DNA of 64,000 nt from Aurantiacibacter sp. D1-12 (GCF_028858515.1 NZ_JAPJZJ010000003.1:1-64000), one strand, 5' to 3'. Positions 16,871 through 25,561 are shown, counted from the first letter of the stretch. Notes: generated by a model from the sequence alone, not told the origin. Numbers and translations: made by a program.

Positions 16871-17713
16871 TCAGGCGCTCTGTGCACCATAGACACGGTC
16901 GGCGAGGTCTGTCTCGCCAATCGGGATCAGCGGCAAGTCGTGCACCTCTTCATACACTTCGCGCAAGCTTGTCGTTTCCATCTCCTCAAGCAAAGCCTCG
17001 AAGCTCTCGATCACGAAATAGGTCGGCTGGAAGGTGTCGAACGGCCACTCGGTGCGCATCAGCCGGGGCAGGTTGAAGTGCAGTCGCCGCGCCTTGTCGC
17101 TGGTGAGCGCATGGATCGTCTCGGCATAGCTGGATAGCAGGCCGGCACCGTAGGCGCGCAGGGCGCCGTTCTGCTCGATCAGCCCGAATTCGACGGTGTG
17201 CAGGTACAGCCGCCCGAGCCAGTCGGTCATGCCAAGCTTCTCTGCCCGCAGGCCTGCGCGGCCATAGGCAGACATGAACTCGCGGAAATCCGGGTCGATG
17301 AACATCGGCAGGTGACCATAGACATCGTGGAACATGTCCGGTTCGTCATTGTATTCCTGCGATCCGCCCTGGCGCAGGAAATTGGCGGCAGGAAAGCGCC
17401 GGTCAGCCAGCAGCTTGAAGAACGGCAGGTTCGGAATGACGCCGGGCACGGCGACCACTTCCCATCCTGTCAGCTTGCGAAAGTTGACGTTGAACGCATC
17501 AAACTCGGGCACGCCGCCGGTGTCGAGCCCTATGTCGCTTACGCCTTTCAGAAATTCATCCGAAGCAAGACCCTGCAAGGCTTCGGTCTGCTCCGTCACC
17601 ATCTTGCTCCAGCGGACGTGATCGAGCGCAGTGAACCGCTCCCAATCCTGCGCCATGGTCCAGTCTTCCGCCACGCCTTCAGGCGGCGCGTCATAGACGT
17701 GCAATGCATCCAC
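16871..17713 (-). CDS. phhA: Pterin-dependent aromatic amino acid hydroxylase (annotated family: phenylalanine 4-hydroxylase), candidate tryptophan 5-hydroxylase
   Basis: 280 residues from a GTG at 17713 with GAGGAAA upstream; single catalytic domain as in bacterial PhhA. The iron triad is H129 and H134 (FHDVYGHLP) and E175 (HTVEFGL). Unusually, the residue four before E175 is Leu171 (LYLHTVEFG). Phenylalanine hydroxylases carry Trp there (human W326), tryptophan hydroxylases carry Phe, and changing this Trp to Phe is known to shift bacterial enzymes towards tryptophan. I checked the codon (CTG). It is the first gene of the kynurenine operon, which suggests tryptophan as substrate. No pterin carbinolamine dehydratase gene lies in the window. 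Substrate is inferred. Confidence 0.85.
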   Translation of the reverse strand: MDALHVYDAPPEGVAEDWTMAQDWERFTALDHVRWSKMVTEQTEALQGLASDEFLKGVSDIGLDTGGVPEFDAFNVNFRKLTGWEVVAVPGVIPNLPFFKLLADRRFPAANFLRQGGSQEYNDEPDMFHDVYGHLPMFIDPDFREFMSAYGRAGLRAEKLGMTDWLGRLYLHTVEFGLIEQNGALRAYGAGLLSSYAETIHALTSDKARRLHFNLPRLMRTEWPFDTFQPTYFVIESFEALLEEMETTSLREVYEEVHDLPLIPIGETDLADRVYGAQSA

Positions 17714-17811
17714 GAGTGATTTCCTCTTCTTCCTGTGTGCGGGACATTAGCATCGCAGCTCAGGAACATTGTTTCGAAATGTCTCGTCCTGAATCCTTTT
17801 CACAGCACAAA

Positions 17812-17821
17812 TATACGTATA
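17812..17821. promoter_or_regulatory. TATACGTATA palindrome in the Lrp/operon divergent promoter
   Basis: The 150-bp region 17714-17863 is much more AT-rich than its flanks and must hold the promoters of both the eight-gene operon and the Lrp gene. A perfect 10-bp palindrome lies about 42 bp before the Lrp start. Lrp/AsnC regulators bind AT-rich, weakly palindromic sites, so this is a candidate operator or overlapping promoter; inferred. Confidence 0.4.
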
Positions 17822-17863
17822 AAGTGAATAATACAGAACGATAGTCAAAAAGCGGGTGTTCGT

Positions 17864-18334
17864 ATGGACCGTATAGACTGGAAGATAGCTCGCGAGCTGG
17901 AACGCGATGCGCGCATTTCCTTTGCCGAGCTGGGGGAGCGGGTTGGCCTGTCCAAATCGCCATGCTGGTCGCGCGTCAAAGAGATGCAGAGTGACGGGAC
18001 CATACGCGGTTTCGGGGCGCAGCTTGATCCCAAGGCGCTGGGTCTCGATGTGCAGTGCTATATCTCTGTCACCATCGGGTTTGACGGGCATGCAGAGTTT
18101 GAGGCGGCGGTTGACCAGCATCCCGCGATTGCCGAATGCCACACGACCGCAGGGGACAGCGATTACCTTTTGCGTGTCTTCGCCCGTTCGGTCGATCATC
18201 TAGACGATCTGCTGCGGCACGACATCACCAAGCTCCCGGGTGTGAAGAGCAGTTCGACTTCGATCTGCCTGAAGACTATCAAGAGCCAGGCCTCGCTTGC
18301 CGACTGGGCGGAAAAGACAGCGACGCAGGTATAG
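17864..18334 (+). CDS. Lrp/AsnC-family regulator, probable regulator of the kynurenine operon
   Basis: 156 residues. The N-terminal helix-turn-helix (IDWKIARELERDARISFAEL, LSKSPCWSRVKEM) and the C-terminal RAM ligand domain (ECHTTAGDSDYLLRVF) are typical. It is transcribed divergently from the hydroxylase-kynABU operon across an AT-rich 150-bp gap. In Pseudomonas the kyn genes are controlled by a divergent Lrp-type regulator (KynR) that senses kynurenine; by analogy this protein probably senses a pathway intermediate. Which one (kynurenine or a hydroxylated form) is unknown. Confidence 0.9.
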   Translation: MDRIDWKIARELERDARISFAELGERVGLSKSPCWSRVKEMQSDGTIRGFGAQLDPKALGLDVQCYISVTIGFDGHAEFEAAVDQHPAIAECHTTAGDSDYLLRVFARSVDHLDDLLRHDITKLPGVKSSSTSICLKTIKSQASLADWAEKTATQV

Positions 18335-18451
18335 TCCCGGCCTTGAACTGAGTTGTGGGCACCCTTGGGGAGAAACCGTGCGCTCGCTTGAAGCGAATGA
18401 CACGGCACCTTACCTCAATCCCTCACATTCAAGACTGATTCGAGACACATC

Positions 18452-19423
18452 ATGGCAACCCATAAAACCCGCATGCTCATTATCGGCTCCGGCCCAGCCG
18501 GCTACTCCGCCGCCATTTATGGCGCGCGCGCGGGTATGGAGCCCATCGTTGTGCAGGGCCTGCAGCCCGGCGGCCAGCTGACCATCACCACCGATGTCGA
18601 GAACTATCCGGGCTTTGCGGGTGTGATTCAGGGCCCGTGGCTGATGGAGCAGATGCAAAAGCAGGCCGAACATGTCGGCACGCGCATGATGTGGGACACG
18701 ATTGTCGAAGTTGATCTCGAAGGCGGCTCTCCGTTCAAGGCCATTGGCGACAGCGGTGACGAATACGTGGGCGATGTGCTGGTGATCGCGACGGGCGCCC
18801 AGGCCAAGTGGCTCGGCGTTCCGGGCGAACAGGAGCTTGGCGGCAAGGGCGTGTCTGCCTGCGCGACATGTGACGGCTTTTTCTATCGCGGCAAGAAGGT
18901 CGCGGTGATCGGCGGCGGCAACACTGCTGTTGAAGAGGCGCTCTACCTCACCAATCATTCGGACGACGTCACCCTGATCCACCGTCGTGACGAGCTGCGT
19001 AGCGAGAAGATCCTGCAGGATCGGCTGTTCGCAAACGAGAAGATCACGCCGATGTGGAACAAGACCGTCGAGCGTTTCGTCGACAATGGCGAAGGCAAGC
19101 TCGGGCACCTTGAGCTGCGCGATACGGTGACGGGCGAACTTTCAACCCTGGAGGTGGACGGGGCGTTCGTCGCCATCGGTCACGCGCCTGCAACCGAGCT
19201 GTTCAAGGGCAAGCTGTCGATGGACGATGGTGGCTATCTGATTGTCGAACCGGGCACACCAAAGACCGAGATTCCCGGTGTCTTTGCCTGCGGCGACGTG
19301 ATGGACCATACCTATCGCCAGGCAGTGACCGCTGCGGGAACGGGCTGCATGGCCGCGCTTGATGCCGAACGTTTCCTTGCAACGCTGGAGCATGCAGCCA
19401 AGGAAGCCGTGCCGGCGGAATAG
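18452..19423 (+). CDS. trxB: Thioredoxin-disulfide reductase
   Basis: 323 residues. FAD-binding GSGPAGYSAA (12-21), redox-active C137-A-T-C140 followed by DG, NADPH-binding IGGGNTAVEEA, and C-terminal FAD phrase GVFACGDVMD with YRQAVTAAGTGC. It reduces cytosolic thioredoxin with NADPH. It is 117 bp downstream of the Lrp gene and 7 bp before the MaoC-like gene, so the latter is probably co-transcribed with it rather than with the kynurenine operon. MsrA and MsrB elsewhere in the window draw on the same thioredoxin system. Confidence 0.96.
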   Translation: MATHKTRMLIIGSGPAGYSAAIYGARAGMEPIVVQGLQPGGQLTITTDVENYPGFAGVIQGPWLMEQMQKQAEHVGTRMMWDTIVEVDLEGGSPFKAIGDSGDEYVGDVLVIATGAQAKWLGVPGEQELGGKGVSACATCDGFFYRGKKVAVIGGGNTAVEEALYLTNHSDDVTLIHRRDELRSEKILQDRLFANEKITPMWNKTVERFVDNGEGKLGHLELRDTVTGELSTLEVDGAFVAIGHAPATELFKGKLSMDDGGYLIVEPGTPKTEIPGVFACGDVMDHTYRQAVTAAGTGCMAALDAERFLATLEHAAKEAVPAE

Positions 19424-19430
19424 TCTGCGC

Positions 19431-19889
19431 ATGACCCGCAAACTCGCACTCGAAGACCTTTCGGTCGGCGACACATTCGAAAGCGCCGAACACGTGATGG
19501 AGGCAGACGCCATCATTGCGTTTGCAAGCGAATTCGATCCGCAGCCGTTTCACACCGATCCCGTAGCCGCGAAGGACAGCTTCTTCGGCACTTTGGTGGC
19601 GAGCGGTTGGCATACCGGCGCCGTTTCCATGCGACTTCTTACCGAATCTCTCCCGTTCGAGCATGGCGTGATCGGCTCGGGCGGGCCGCTGACTTGGGCC
19701 AGTCCGGTCTATCCGGGCGATGCTTTGCGCGTGCTTACGCGGATTGAAGAAATTGTACCTTCACGCTCCAAACCCGGTCGTGCGCGTGTGGTCGTGCACT
19801 GCCAGACCGTGGATCAGGCGGGTGAGGTCAAGCAGGACTTCCGGCCTAACCTGATGGTGTGGTCGCGCGACGTAGACCCACAGGGCTGA
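19431..19889 (+). CDS. MaoC-like hot-dog fold dehydratase
   Basis: 152 residues from ATG 19431; longer in-frame starts lie inside trxB. The hydratase 2 catalytic pair is recognisable in FASEFDPQPFHTDP (Asp and His), followed by the FGTLVASGWHTGA helix region. Members hydrate enoyl-CoAs such as crotonyl-CoA, or act in polyhydroxyalkanoate and branched-chain catabolism. It is 7 bp after trxB and converges on the enoyl-CoA hydratase gene with 4 bp between stops. Substrate unknown. Confidence 0.87.
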   Translation: MTRKLALEDLSVGDTFESAEHVMEADAIIAFASEFDPQPFHTDPVAAKDSFFGTLVASGWHTGAVSMRLLTESLPFEHGVIGSGGPLTWASPVYPGDALRVLTRIEEIVPSRSKPGRARVVVHCQTVDQAGEVKQDFRPNLMVWSRDVDPQG

Positions 19890-19893
19890 CGCC

Positions 19894-20661
19894 TCAGAAC
19901 TGCGAGAAGTCCGGCGCGCGCTTTTCCATGAAGGCTGTAAATGCCTCGCGCGCCTCTGCGCTTTGCAGTCTCTCGCCAAATACCTTGATCTCGGTCTCCA
20001 TCGTCGCGGCGATCATTTCACGGTCGCGCATCAGCGCCTTTGTCGCTTGCACTGCGCCCGGAGGCAGGCCCGCGATATGTTTGGCGGCTGCATTGACCGC
20101 TTCGTCGAGCTCGTCAGGCTGGCAAACCTCGCTGCCGAGGCCCACCGCAGCAGCCTCATGCGCGCTCATGGGATCTCCCATCGCCATCATCGCAAAGGCA
20201 CGCTGGTGCCCGATGAGAGCGGTCAACAGTCTGCTTGATGCCGCTTCGGGCACAAGGCCGAGCGTCGCGAACGGCGCCGTCAGCTTGGCGTCGTCTGCCA
20301 GCACGACATAGTCGCAATGCAGCAGCATGGTGGTGCCGATGCCAACCGCGCGGCCTTGCACGCCAGCGATCAGCGGTTTTGCACCCGTGCCGAGCAGGCG
20401 GATGAAACGGAAGACATTGGCCTCATGCACATTGCCTTTGGTCGCCGCGACCATGAAATCGCCGATATCGTTGCCCGCGCAGAACATCTCGCCCGCGCCG
20501 CGGATCACGATTACGCGCACCGCCTTGTCATCCTGCGCGCTCTCAATAGCATCGGCCATTGCGCCGTACATGGCATTGGTCAGCGCATTCTTTTTGTCCG
20601 GCCGGTTCATGGTGAGCGTGAGAACACCGCCGTCTTGCGCAATGGTGACATGTTCGGTCAT
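19894..20661 (-). CDS. Enoyl-CoA hydratase/isomerase family protein
   Basis: 255 residues of the crotonase fold. CoA and oxyanion-hole phrases are AGNDIGDF (near residue 62-69) and the AVGIGTTMLLHCDYV segment (near 105-119). The Glu in LVPEAASS fits one of the two catalytic acids. It probably acts in fatty-acid or amino-acid beta-oxidation in the cytosol. It follows tyrC by 10 bp on the minus strand, so it is probably the distal gene of the hisC-tyrC transcript, though functionally unrelated to it. Precise substrate not deducible. Confidence 0.87.
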   Translation of the reverse strand: MTEHVTIAQDGGVLTLTMNRPDKKNALTNAMYGAMADAIESAQDDKAVRVIVIRGAGEMFCAGNDIGDFMVAATKGNVHEANVFRFIRLLGTGAKPLIAGVQGRAVGIGTTMLLHCDYVVLADDAKLTAPFATLGLVPEAASSRLLTALIGHQRAFAMMAMGDPMSAHEAAAVGLGSEVCQPDELDEAVNAAAKHIAGLPPGAVQATKALMRDREMIAATMETEIKVFGERLQSAEAREAFTAFMEKRAPDFSQF

Positions 20662-20671
20662 TCAAGCTCTC

Positions 20672-21577
20672 CTAAGTATGCTCGCGGCCAAAGTCCGGCC
20701 GGGCATCGTCCTGACCTTGTTCAAGGATTCCGCGACGTATTGCACGCGTTCGGCTGAACAGGTCAAACATAGCCTCACCATCTTCGCTTTCGATGGCATC
20801 GCGCATGGCGCCCAGATCGCCGAGAAAACGGTCCATCATTTCCAGCACTGCGTCCTTGTTGTGCAGGAAGACATCGCGCCACATGGTCGGGTCGCTGGCG
20901 GCAATGCGGGTGAAATCGCGAAAGCCACCGGCGGAATACTTGATCACCTCGCTGCGCGTCACGTCCTCAAGATCGCTCGCGGTCCCCACGATAGTGTAGG
21001 CGATCAGGTGCGGGATATGGCTGGTCACGGCGAGCACCATGTCATGATGCCCGGCATCCATGATCTCGACAGTCGAGCCGAGGCCGCGCCAGAAGTCTGC
21101 GAGCTTTTCGACCCGCGCTTCGTCTGCGCCAACGGGCGGCGTAATAATGCACCAGCGGCCATGGAAGAGGCTGGCGAACCCGGCTTCCGGCCCCGATTGC
21201 TCGGTGCCCGCAACGGGGTGCGCAGGGATGATCGTGTGATCGGGCAGCGTTTCAGCCAGCGCCCTGCTGACCCGCTCCTTGGAAGAGCCGACATCGCTGA
21301 TGATCGCATTCTCTGAGAGGCCCGGAGCAATCGCCTCGGCCGCCTTGCGCATCGCACCCACTGGAACGCAGAGAATGACGAGATCGGCGTCGTGCGCCGC
21401 CGTTTCGGCACTCTCTGCAATGTCATCGCACAGGCCAAGTTCGCGCGCCTTTGCCCGCACATCCGCATCCGCATCGTAGCCGCAGGTCTTTATATCGGAT
21501 AGATGTTCACGCACGGCCAGCCCGACCGAGCTGCCGAGCAGGCCCAGCCCGATAATGGCGACTTTACGAAACGGCAT
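20672..21577 (-). CDS. tyrC: Prephenate/arogenate (cyclohexadienyl) dehydrogenase
   Basis: 301 residues. An N-terminal Rossmann motif ([14 protein letters not shown]) binds NAD(P); the catalytic His lies in the [14 protein letters not shown] signature (near 120-133); the C-terminal helical dimer domain has [13 protein letters not shown] sequence ([11 protein letters not shown]). It makes hydroxyphenylpyruvate or tyrosine in aromatic amino acid synthesis. It overlaps hisC by 14 bp; a tyrC-hisC pair is known from Zymomonas, where the aminotransferase also serves aromatic amino acids. The symbol follows that precedent; tyrA would be an alternative name. Confidence 0.92.
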   Translation of the reverse strand: MPFRKVAIIGLGLLGSSVGLAVREHLSDIKTCGYDADADVRAKARELGLCDDIAESAETAAHDADLVILCVPVGAMRKAAEAIAPGLSENAIISDVGSSKERVSRALAETLPDHTIIPAHPVAGTEQSGPEAGFASLFHGRWCIITPPVGADEARVEKLADFWRGLGSTVEIMDAGHHDMVLAVTSHIPHLIAYTIVGTASDLEDVTRSEVIKYSAGGFRDFTRIAASDPTMWRDVFLHNKDAVLEMMDRFLGDLGAMRDAIESEDGEAMFDLFSRTRAIRRGILEQGQDDARPDFGREHT

Positions 21578-22676
21578 TGGCCTCGCCCGTCAATCCGGTG
21601 ATCACATCGGCAATGGCATCCATATGCTCGCGCGTGCCAATGGTGATGCGCAGCGCGTGACCAAGCCCTTGGCCTGGCAGGTGGCGTACCGCGAAACCTG
21701 CGTCACCGATGGCGGCAAGCGCCGTCTCCGCGGTGACCGCACCTTCGAACAGCACCAGCACGAAATTGCCTTCGCTCGGCACGACAGAGAGACCGTGATT
21801 GCCGAGCTGGGAAATCCGGTCCGCAAAGTGCGCGCGTTCCGCCGCGTTATGCTCGCGGCTGCGGACGACAAAGTCCTGATCTGCCAGCGCTGCCACTGCC
21901 GCGCTCTGGCCCGATAGCGTTACGTTGAACGGCCCGCGAATGCGGTTGAGCGCATCGATGATATGCGGCGCACCCGTGCCCCAGCCCACGCGTTCGCCCG
22001 CAAGGCCATAGATCTTGGAGAAGGTTCGCGTGACGAGCACATTGTCGTGTGCTTCTGCCAGCGCCAACCCGCCATCATCCTCGCCGACTTCGAGATATTC
22101 GGCGTAGGCCTGGTCGATTACAAGCAGCACGTCAGCCGGAAGGCCAGCATGCAGCCGCTCGATCTCGGCGCGAGGCAGGTAGGTTCCTGTCGGATTGTTC
22201 GGATTGGCGATGAAAACGACGCGCGTGTTGCCTGTCACCGCGGCCAGCAGCTTGTCGACATTGGCGGTGTACTCGGTGTCCTCGACCTCGACGGGCGTCG
22301 CACCGCAGCGCTTGGCAGCGATATCGTAGACCACGAAGCTGAAGCGGCTGAACACCACCTCGTCGCCGGGGCCGGCGTAAGCCTGCGCGGCGAGATTGAG
22401 AAGTTCGTCCGAACCCGTGCCGCAAACGATCCGCGCCGGGTCGATACCGTGCAACTCGCCGATGGCTTCGCGAAGTGCGCGGGAGTCCGGATCGGGATAG
22501 GCGTTGGGGCCAGGCGCCGCTGCACGCGCTTCCATTGCCGCTGCAGAGGTGCCGAGCGGGTTCTCGTTGGCCGAAAGCTTGATCAGCGGCTTGCCGTCAG
22601 CGGCCTTGGCTTTGCCGGGAACATAGGCATGGATCTGGGCCACATAGGGCTTCATCTGCGGGTGTGTGTCAGTCAT
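21564..22676 (-). CDS. hisC: Histidinol-phosphate aminotransferase (likely also aromatic aminotransferase)
   Basis: 370 residues, fold-type I PLP enzyme. [11 protein letters not shown] near the N-terminus is the HisC signature, [14 protein letters not shown] and the VIDQAYAEY Asp/Tyr bind PLP, and the PLP lysine is in [17 protein letters not shown]. It transaminates imidazole-acetol phosphate in histidine synthesis; the overlap with tyrC suggests use on prephenate or phenylpyruvate as well. First gene of the hisC-tyrC-enoyl-CoA hydratase transcript, divergent from metX. Confidence 0.94.
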   Translation of the reverse strand: MTDTHPQMKPYVAQIHAYVPGKAKAADGKPLIKLSANENPLGTSAAAMEARAAAPGPNAYPDPDSRALREAIGELHGIDPARIVCGTGSDELLNLAAQAYAGPGDEVVFSRFSFVVYDIAAKRCGATPVEVEDTEYTANVDKLLAAVTGNTRVVFIANPNNPTGTYLPRAEIERLHAGLPADVLLVIDQAYAEYLEVGEDDGGLALAEAHDNVLVTRTFSKIYGLAGERVGWGTGAPHIIDALNRIRGPFNVTLSGQSAAVAALADQDFVVRSREHNAAERAHFADRISQLGNHGLSVVPSEGNFVLVLFEGAVTAETALAAIGDAGFAVRHLPGQGLGHALRITIGTREHMDAIADVITGLTGEANAVS

Positions 22677-22751
22677 GCGCGCGGCGATAACGCCCTTCCT
22701 CTTTGATTGACAGTGCGGAAAGGCTCGCCCAAGTCGCTTTTCTCGAAAACC

Positions 22752-23852
22752 ATGGCCAGCCAGACCGATCTCTCCGTCCAGAAGGTGACATTGCCCGGCG
22801 CGCTCGCGCTCGATAGCGGACGCGAGCTTGCGGGCGTGGAGATCGCCTATGAGACCTACGGCGAGCTAGCGGCCGACAAGTCGAACGCGATCCTCACCTT
22901 CCACGCGCTGACGGGCGACCAGTTCGTAGCAAGCGAGCATCCCGTTACCGGCAAGCCAGGCTGGTGGGAACGCATGGTGGGGCCGGGCAAGCCGATCGAC
23001 ACCGCGCGCTATCACGTCATCTGCGCCAATGTGCTGGGCAGCTGTATGGGATCGACCGGCCCCGCGACATATGCGGATGGCAAACCATACGGCATGGACT
23101 TCCCGGTCATCACCATTCGCGACATGGTGCGCGCGCAGATGGCGCTGCTCGATGTGCTGGGCATCGAGCAGCTGCATGCTATTGTAGGCGGATCAATGGG
23201 TGGAATGCAGGCACTCTCCTGCGCGGCCAATTTCCCCGAACGGACGCAGCGCGTCCTCGCCATTGCCACCACCGCGCGGCACAGCGCACAGAACATCGCT
23301 TTCCACGAAGTCGGGCGGCAGGCGATCATGGCCGATCCGAACTGGCAAGGCGGCGCCTACTACGGCGGCCAAACGCCGGGCAAAGGCCTCAGCGTCGCGC
23401 GGATGGCGGCGCACATTACCTATCTCTCCGAAGCCGGTTTGACCGAGAAATTCGGGCGGCGCTTGCAGGATCGGGACGCCAAGAGCTTTGGCTTCGATGC
23501 GGACTTTCAGGTCGAAAGCTACCTGCGCCACCAAGGCATCACCTTCACCGATCGCTTCGATGCCAACAGCTATCTCTACATCACCCGTGCGATGGATTAT
23601 TTCGATCTGGCGGAAGAGGCGGGTGGCAAGCTGGCCGATGCCTTTGCCGGGGCGAGCGACACGCGCTTCTGCCTCGTCAGCTTCGATACCGACTGGCTCT
23701 ACACTACCGCCGACATGCGCGAAGTCGTCCATGCTCTGAACGCGGTCGCCGCGCCGGTGAGCTTTGTCGAACTCAGCGCGCCATACGGGCATGACAGCTT
23801 CCTGCTTGATGTTCCCGCGCTTGATCGCGTGGTGAAGGGGTTTCTTGGGTGA
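22752..23852 (+). CDS. metX: Homoserine O-acyltransferase
   Basis: 366 residues from ATG 22752; an in-frame TTG at 22707 would add 15 residues that do not look conserved. Alpha/beta-hydrolase fold with nucleophile S148 in [11 protein letters not shown], the substrate-binding [14 protein letters not shown], and C-terminal SFDTDWLYT and YGHDSFL that supply Asp and His. It acylates homoserine (acetyl- or succinyl-CoA) for methionine synthesis. First of three coupled genes with a GNAT protein and metW. I looked for a SAM riboswitch in the 75-bp leader and could not recognise one. Confidence 0.93.
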   Translation: MASQTDLSVQKVTLPGALALDSGRELAGVEIAYETYGELAADKSNAILTFHALTGDQFVASEHPVTGKPGWWERMVGPGKPIDTARYHVICANVLGSCMGSTGPATYADGKPYGMDFPVITIRDMVRAQMALLDVLGIEQLHAIVGGSMGGMQALSCAANFPERTQRVLAIATTARHSAQNIAFHEVGRQAIMADPNWQGGAYYGGQTPGKGLSVARMAAHITYLSEAGLTEKFGRRLQDRDAKSFGFDADFQVESYLRHQGITFTDRFDANSYLYITRAMDYFDLAEEAGGKLADAFAGASDTRFCLVSFDTDWLYTTADMREVVHALNAVAAPVSFVELSAPYGHDSFLLDVPALDRVVKGFLG

Positions 23853-24274
23853 TGAGTGTTTCGAGCGATTACCAAGTGAGCTTCGACCGGATCGATGCGG
23901 CGGCTGCGCACGAATACCTTACGCGAAGCTATTGGGCGGCCGGCATACCGCTGGAGACTGTGCAACGGGCATTGGCCAACAGCATGTGTGTCGCGGCATG
24001 GTATGCCGGAGCCCAGGTAGGGTTCGCCCGGGCGGTGACCGACCAGGCGACATTTGCCTATCTCGCCGATGTCTACGTGCTTGAAGAGCATCGCGGTAAG
24101 GGGCTTGCACGCGCTATGGTTCAGGCCTTGCATCGCCATTCCGAACTGCAAGGCCTGCGACGCTGGATGCTTGCAACGCTGGACGCACACCCGCTGTATC
24201 GCAGCCTTGGTTGGACAGGACTGCCCGATCCTTCGATGATAATGCAGCGTCATTTTCCGGATGTTTACGAATGA
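23852..24274 (+). CDS. GNAT-family N-acetyltransferase between metX and metW
   Basis: 140 residues from ATG 23852 (TGATG overlap with metX); a GTG one codon earlier is possible. The acetyl-CoA binding region is VYVLEEHRGKGLARAMVQALH (R/Q-x-x-G-x-A type), and the C-terminal YRSLGWTG segment is common in this family. The substrate is unknown. Its stop overlaps the metW start as ATGA, so it is translated with the methionine genes although metX and metW are usually direct neighbours. It may acetylate a methionine-pathway metabolite or simply have been inserted. Confidence 0.87.
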   Translation: MSVSSDYQVSFDRIDAAAAHEYLTRSYWAAGIPLETVQRALANSMCVAAWYAGAQVGFARAVTDQATFAYLADVYVLEEHRGKGLARAMVQALHRHSELQGLRRWMLATLDAHPLYRSLGWTGLPDPSMIMQRHFPDVYE

Positions 24275-24888
24275 GCGCGCTGCGTATCGACCTCGCCAAG
24301 ATCGCCAAGCACGTTCCCGATGGGGTGCGTGTGCTCGACGTGGGCTGTGGTGACGGTGCGCTGATGGCGGAGCTGCGCGATACCAAGCATGTCGATGCAC
24401 GCGGCATCGAGATCGATGCAGGCCAAGTCGAAAAGGCCGTCGCGCGCGGACTGAGCGTGGTCCAGGGCGATGCCAACAAGGACATCATGGACTACCCTGA
24501 CGGTGCCTTTGACGTGGCCATCCTCAGCCAGACACTACAGACTGCGGAGAGGCCTGATCACATTCTGGCCGAGTTACTGCGTGTGAGCCGTCGGGCTTTC
24601 GTAAGCTTCCCGAATTTTGCCTATTGGCGCATGCGCTGGGCATTGCTGAGCCGGGGCCGCATGCCGGTGACACGACACTTGCCCGTTAGCTGGTACGAGA
24701 CCGAGAATATCCACCATGTAACGGTGAAGGATTTCGAGGAACTCGCCGCAACTCTGAGTATCCGTATCGTCAATCGCTGGTTCTTTACAGACAAACGCGA
24801 GATTGGTTCCGGCGGGGCGAATTGGCGCGCGGAGTATGCCTTGTATGAAGTTGGTGACGGTTCCTATTTGGAAGCGTCTGGAAGCTGA
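24271..24888 (+). CDS. metW: Methionine biosynthesis protein MetW
   Basis: 205 residues from ATG 24271, overlapping the GNAT stop. Class I methyltransferase-like fold: VLDVGCGDGALMAEL as motif I and the MetW-typical SQTLQ...P..IL..LLRV...AFVSFPNFAYWRMR region. In alpha- and betaproteobacteria MetW partners MetX and is required for homoserine acylation in many species. The 3' end overlaps the opposing XRE regulator gene by 25 bp. Family identification is firm. Confidence 0.93.
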   Translation: MSALRIDLAKIAKHVPDGVRVLDVGCGDGALMAELRDTKHVDARGIEIDAGQVEKAVARGLSVVQGDANKDIMDYPDGAFDVAILSQTLQTAERPDHILAELLRVSRRAFVSFPNFAYWRMRWALLSRGRMPVTRHLPVSWYETENIHHVTVKDFEELAATLSIRIVNRWFFTDKREIGSGGANWRAEYALYEVGDGSYLEASGS

Positions 24889-25091
24889 AAAAGCGAATGA
24901 ACGTCGGTCCCAAGCGCCGCTGCCAGTTTCAGCGCAAGAACGGTTGAGGGAATGAAAACCGCGTTTTCAACGGTATTGATGGTTTTCCGGGTTACTCCCA
25001 CTTTCTCCGCCAGCTCTTGCTGGGTGAGCCCTGCTTCCACGCGAAACTGTCTAAGCTGATTGTTCAGCGACGGTGTGCGTGGAGGACTCAA
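24864..25091 (-). CDS. Small XRE-family DNA-binding protein
   Basis: 75 residues, almost entirely one Cro/CI-type helix-turn-helix: LRQFRVEAGLTQQELAEKVGVTRKTINTVEN, then the common ALKLAAALGTDVHSLF end. It is translationally coupled (ATGA) behind a four-helix membrane protein and overlaps metW antisense. This organisation (membrane protein plus tiny HTH regulator) is common and usually autoregulated. A GTAAC inverted repeat upstream of the pair is a candidate operator. Confidence 0.9.
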   Translation of the reverse strand: MSPPRTPSLNNQLRQFRVEAGLTQQELAEKVGVTRKTINTVENAVFIPSTVLALKLAAALGTDVHSLFQLPDASK

Positions 25092-25531
25092 TTCTCGACT
25101 CCCCCTTCGTTCTGCAGCACCACGAAGGCCATGAGTGTGCCTGTTACACCTATCGTCAGCAGTCCTTGCAAGACCGGCATGGCGGGCAGCGTCCAGAAGG
25201 TCGAAGCTCCGTACATCAGCGCGATTGCACCGATCAGGAAAAAGAACCCGTATTGCAGCGCCAGTCCGCTGGTAAATCTATTCCACTCGTCCTTCAGGGC
25301 GATTGCGGCACCGGCTTTTTTCACGCGCTTGTAGAAGAGGAAGAAAAACCCGGCAGAAGCCGCGAAGCCGACGGCGCCGATGATTTTCGTCAGTGCAGCA
25401 TAGAAGAATAGCGGGCTGTCAGCTGCAGCCATTTGCGAGACGATATCACCCCCTTGCCAGACAGCGAAAGCTATAGCGAATGCGCTGACAATCCGGGTTC
25501 GATAGCTGGCTAGTTTTTCTACTTCTGTCAT
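25088..25531 (-). CDS. Small integral membrane protein paired with XRE regulator
   Basis: 147 residues from ATG 25531 (an upstream in-frame start at 25561 lacks support). Four hydrophobic segments are visible, approximately at residues 15-32, 42-64, 85-105 and 112-135, separated by short charged loops (YKRVKKAG; LKDEWNRF). No catalytic motif or known family recognised. It precedes and overlaps the XRE gene, so the two are made together. It may sense membrane or envelope state and pass it to the regulator, but this is speculation. Confidence 0.8.
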   Translation of the reverse strand: MTEVEKLASYRTRIVSAFAIAFAVWQGGDIVSQMAAADSPLFFYAALTKIIGAVGFAASAGFFFLFYKRVKKAGAAIALKDEWNRFTSGLALQYGFFFLIGAIALMYGASTFWTLPAMPVLQGLLTIGVTGTLMAFVVLQNEGGVEN

Positions 25532-25561
25532 TCTGACAATCCTTGATCCGTAATCGTGCAA

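Noticed and set aside
22677-22751. Possible SAM riboswitch in the metX leader
   Set aside because: Too short, and I could not match it to the SAM-II or other SAM motifs.
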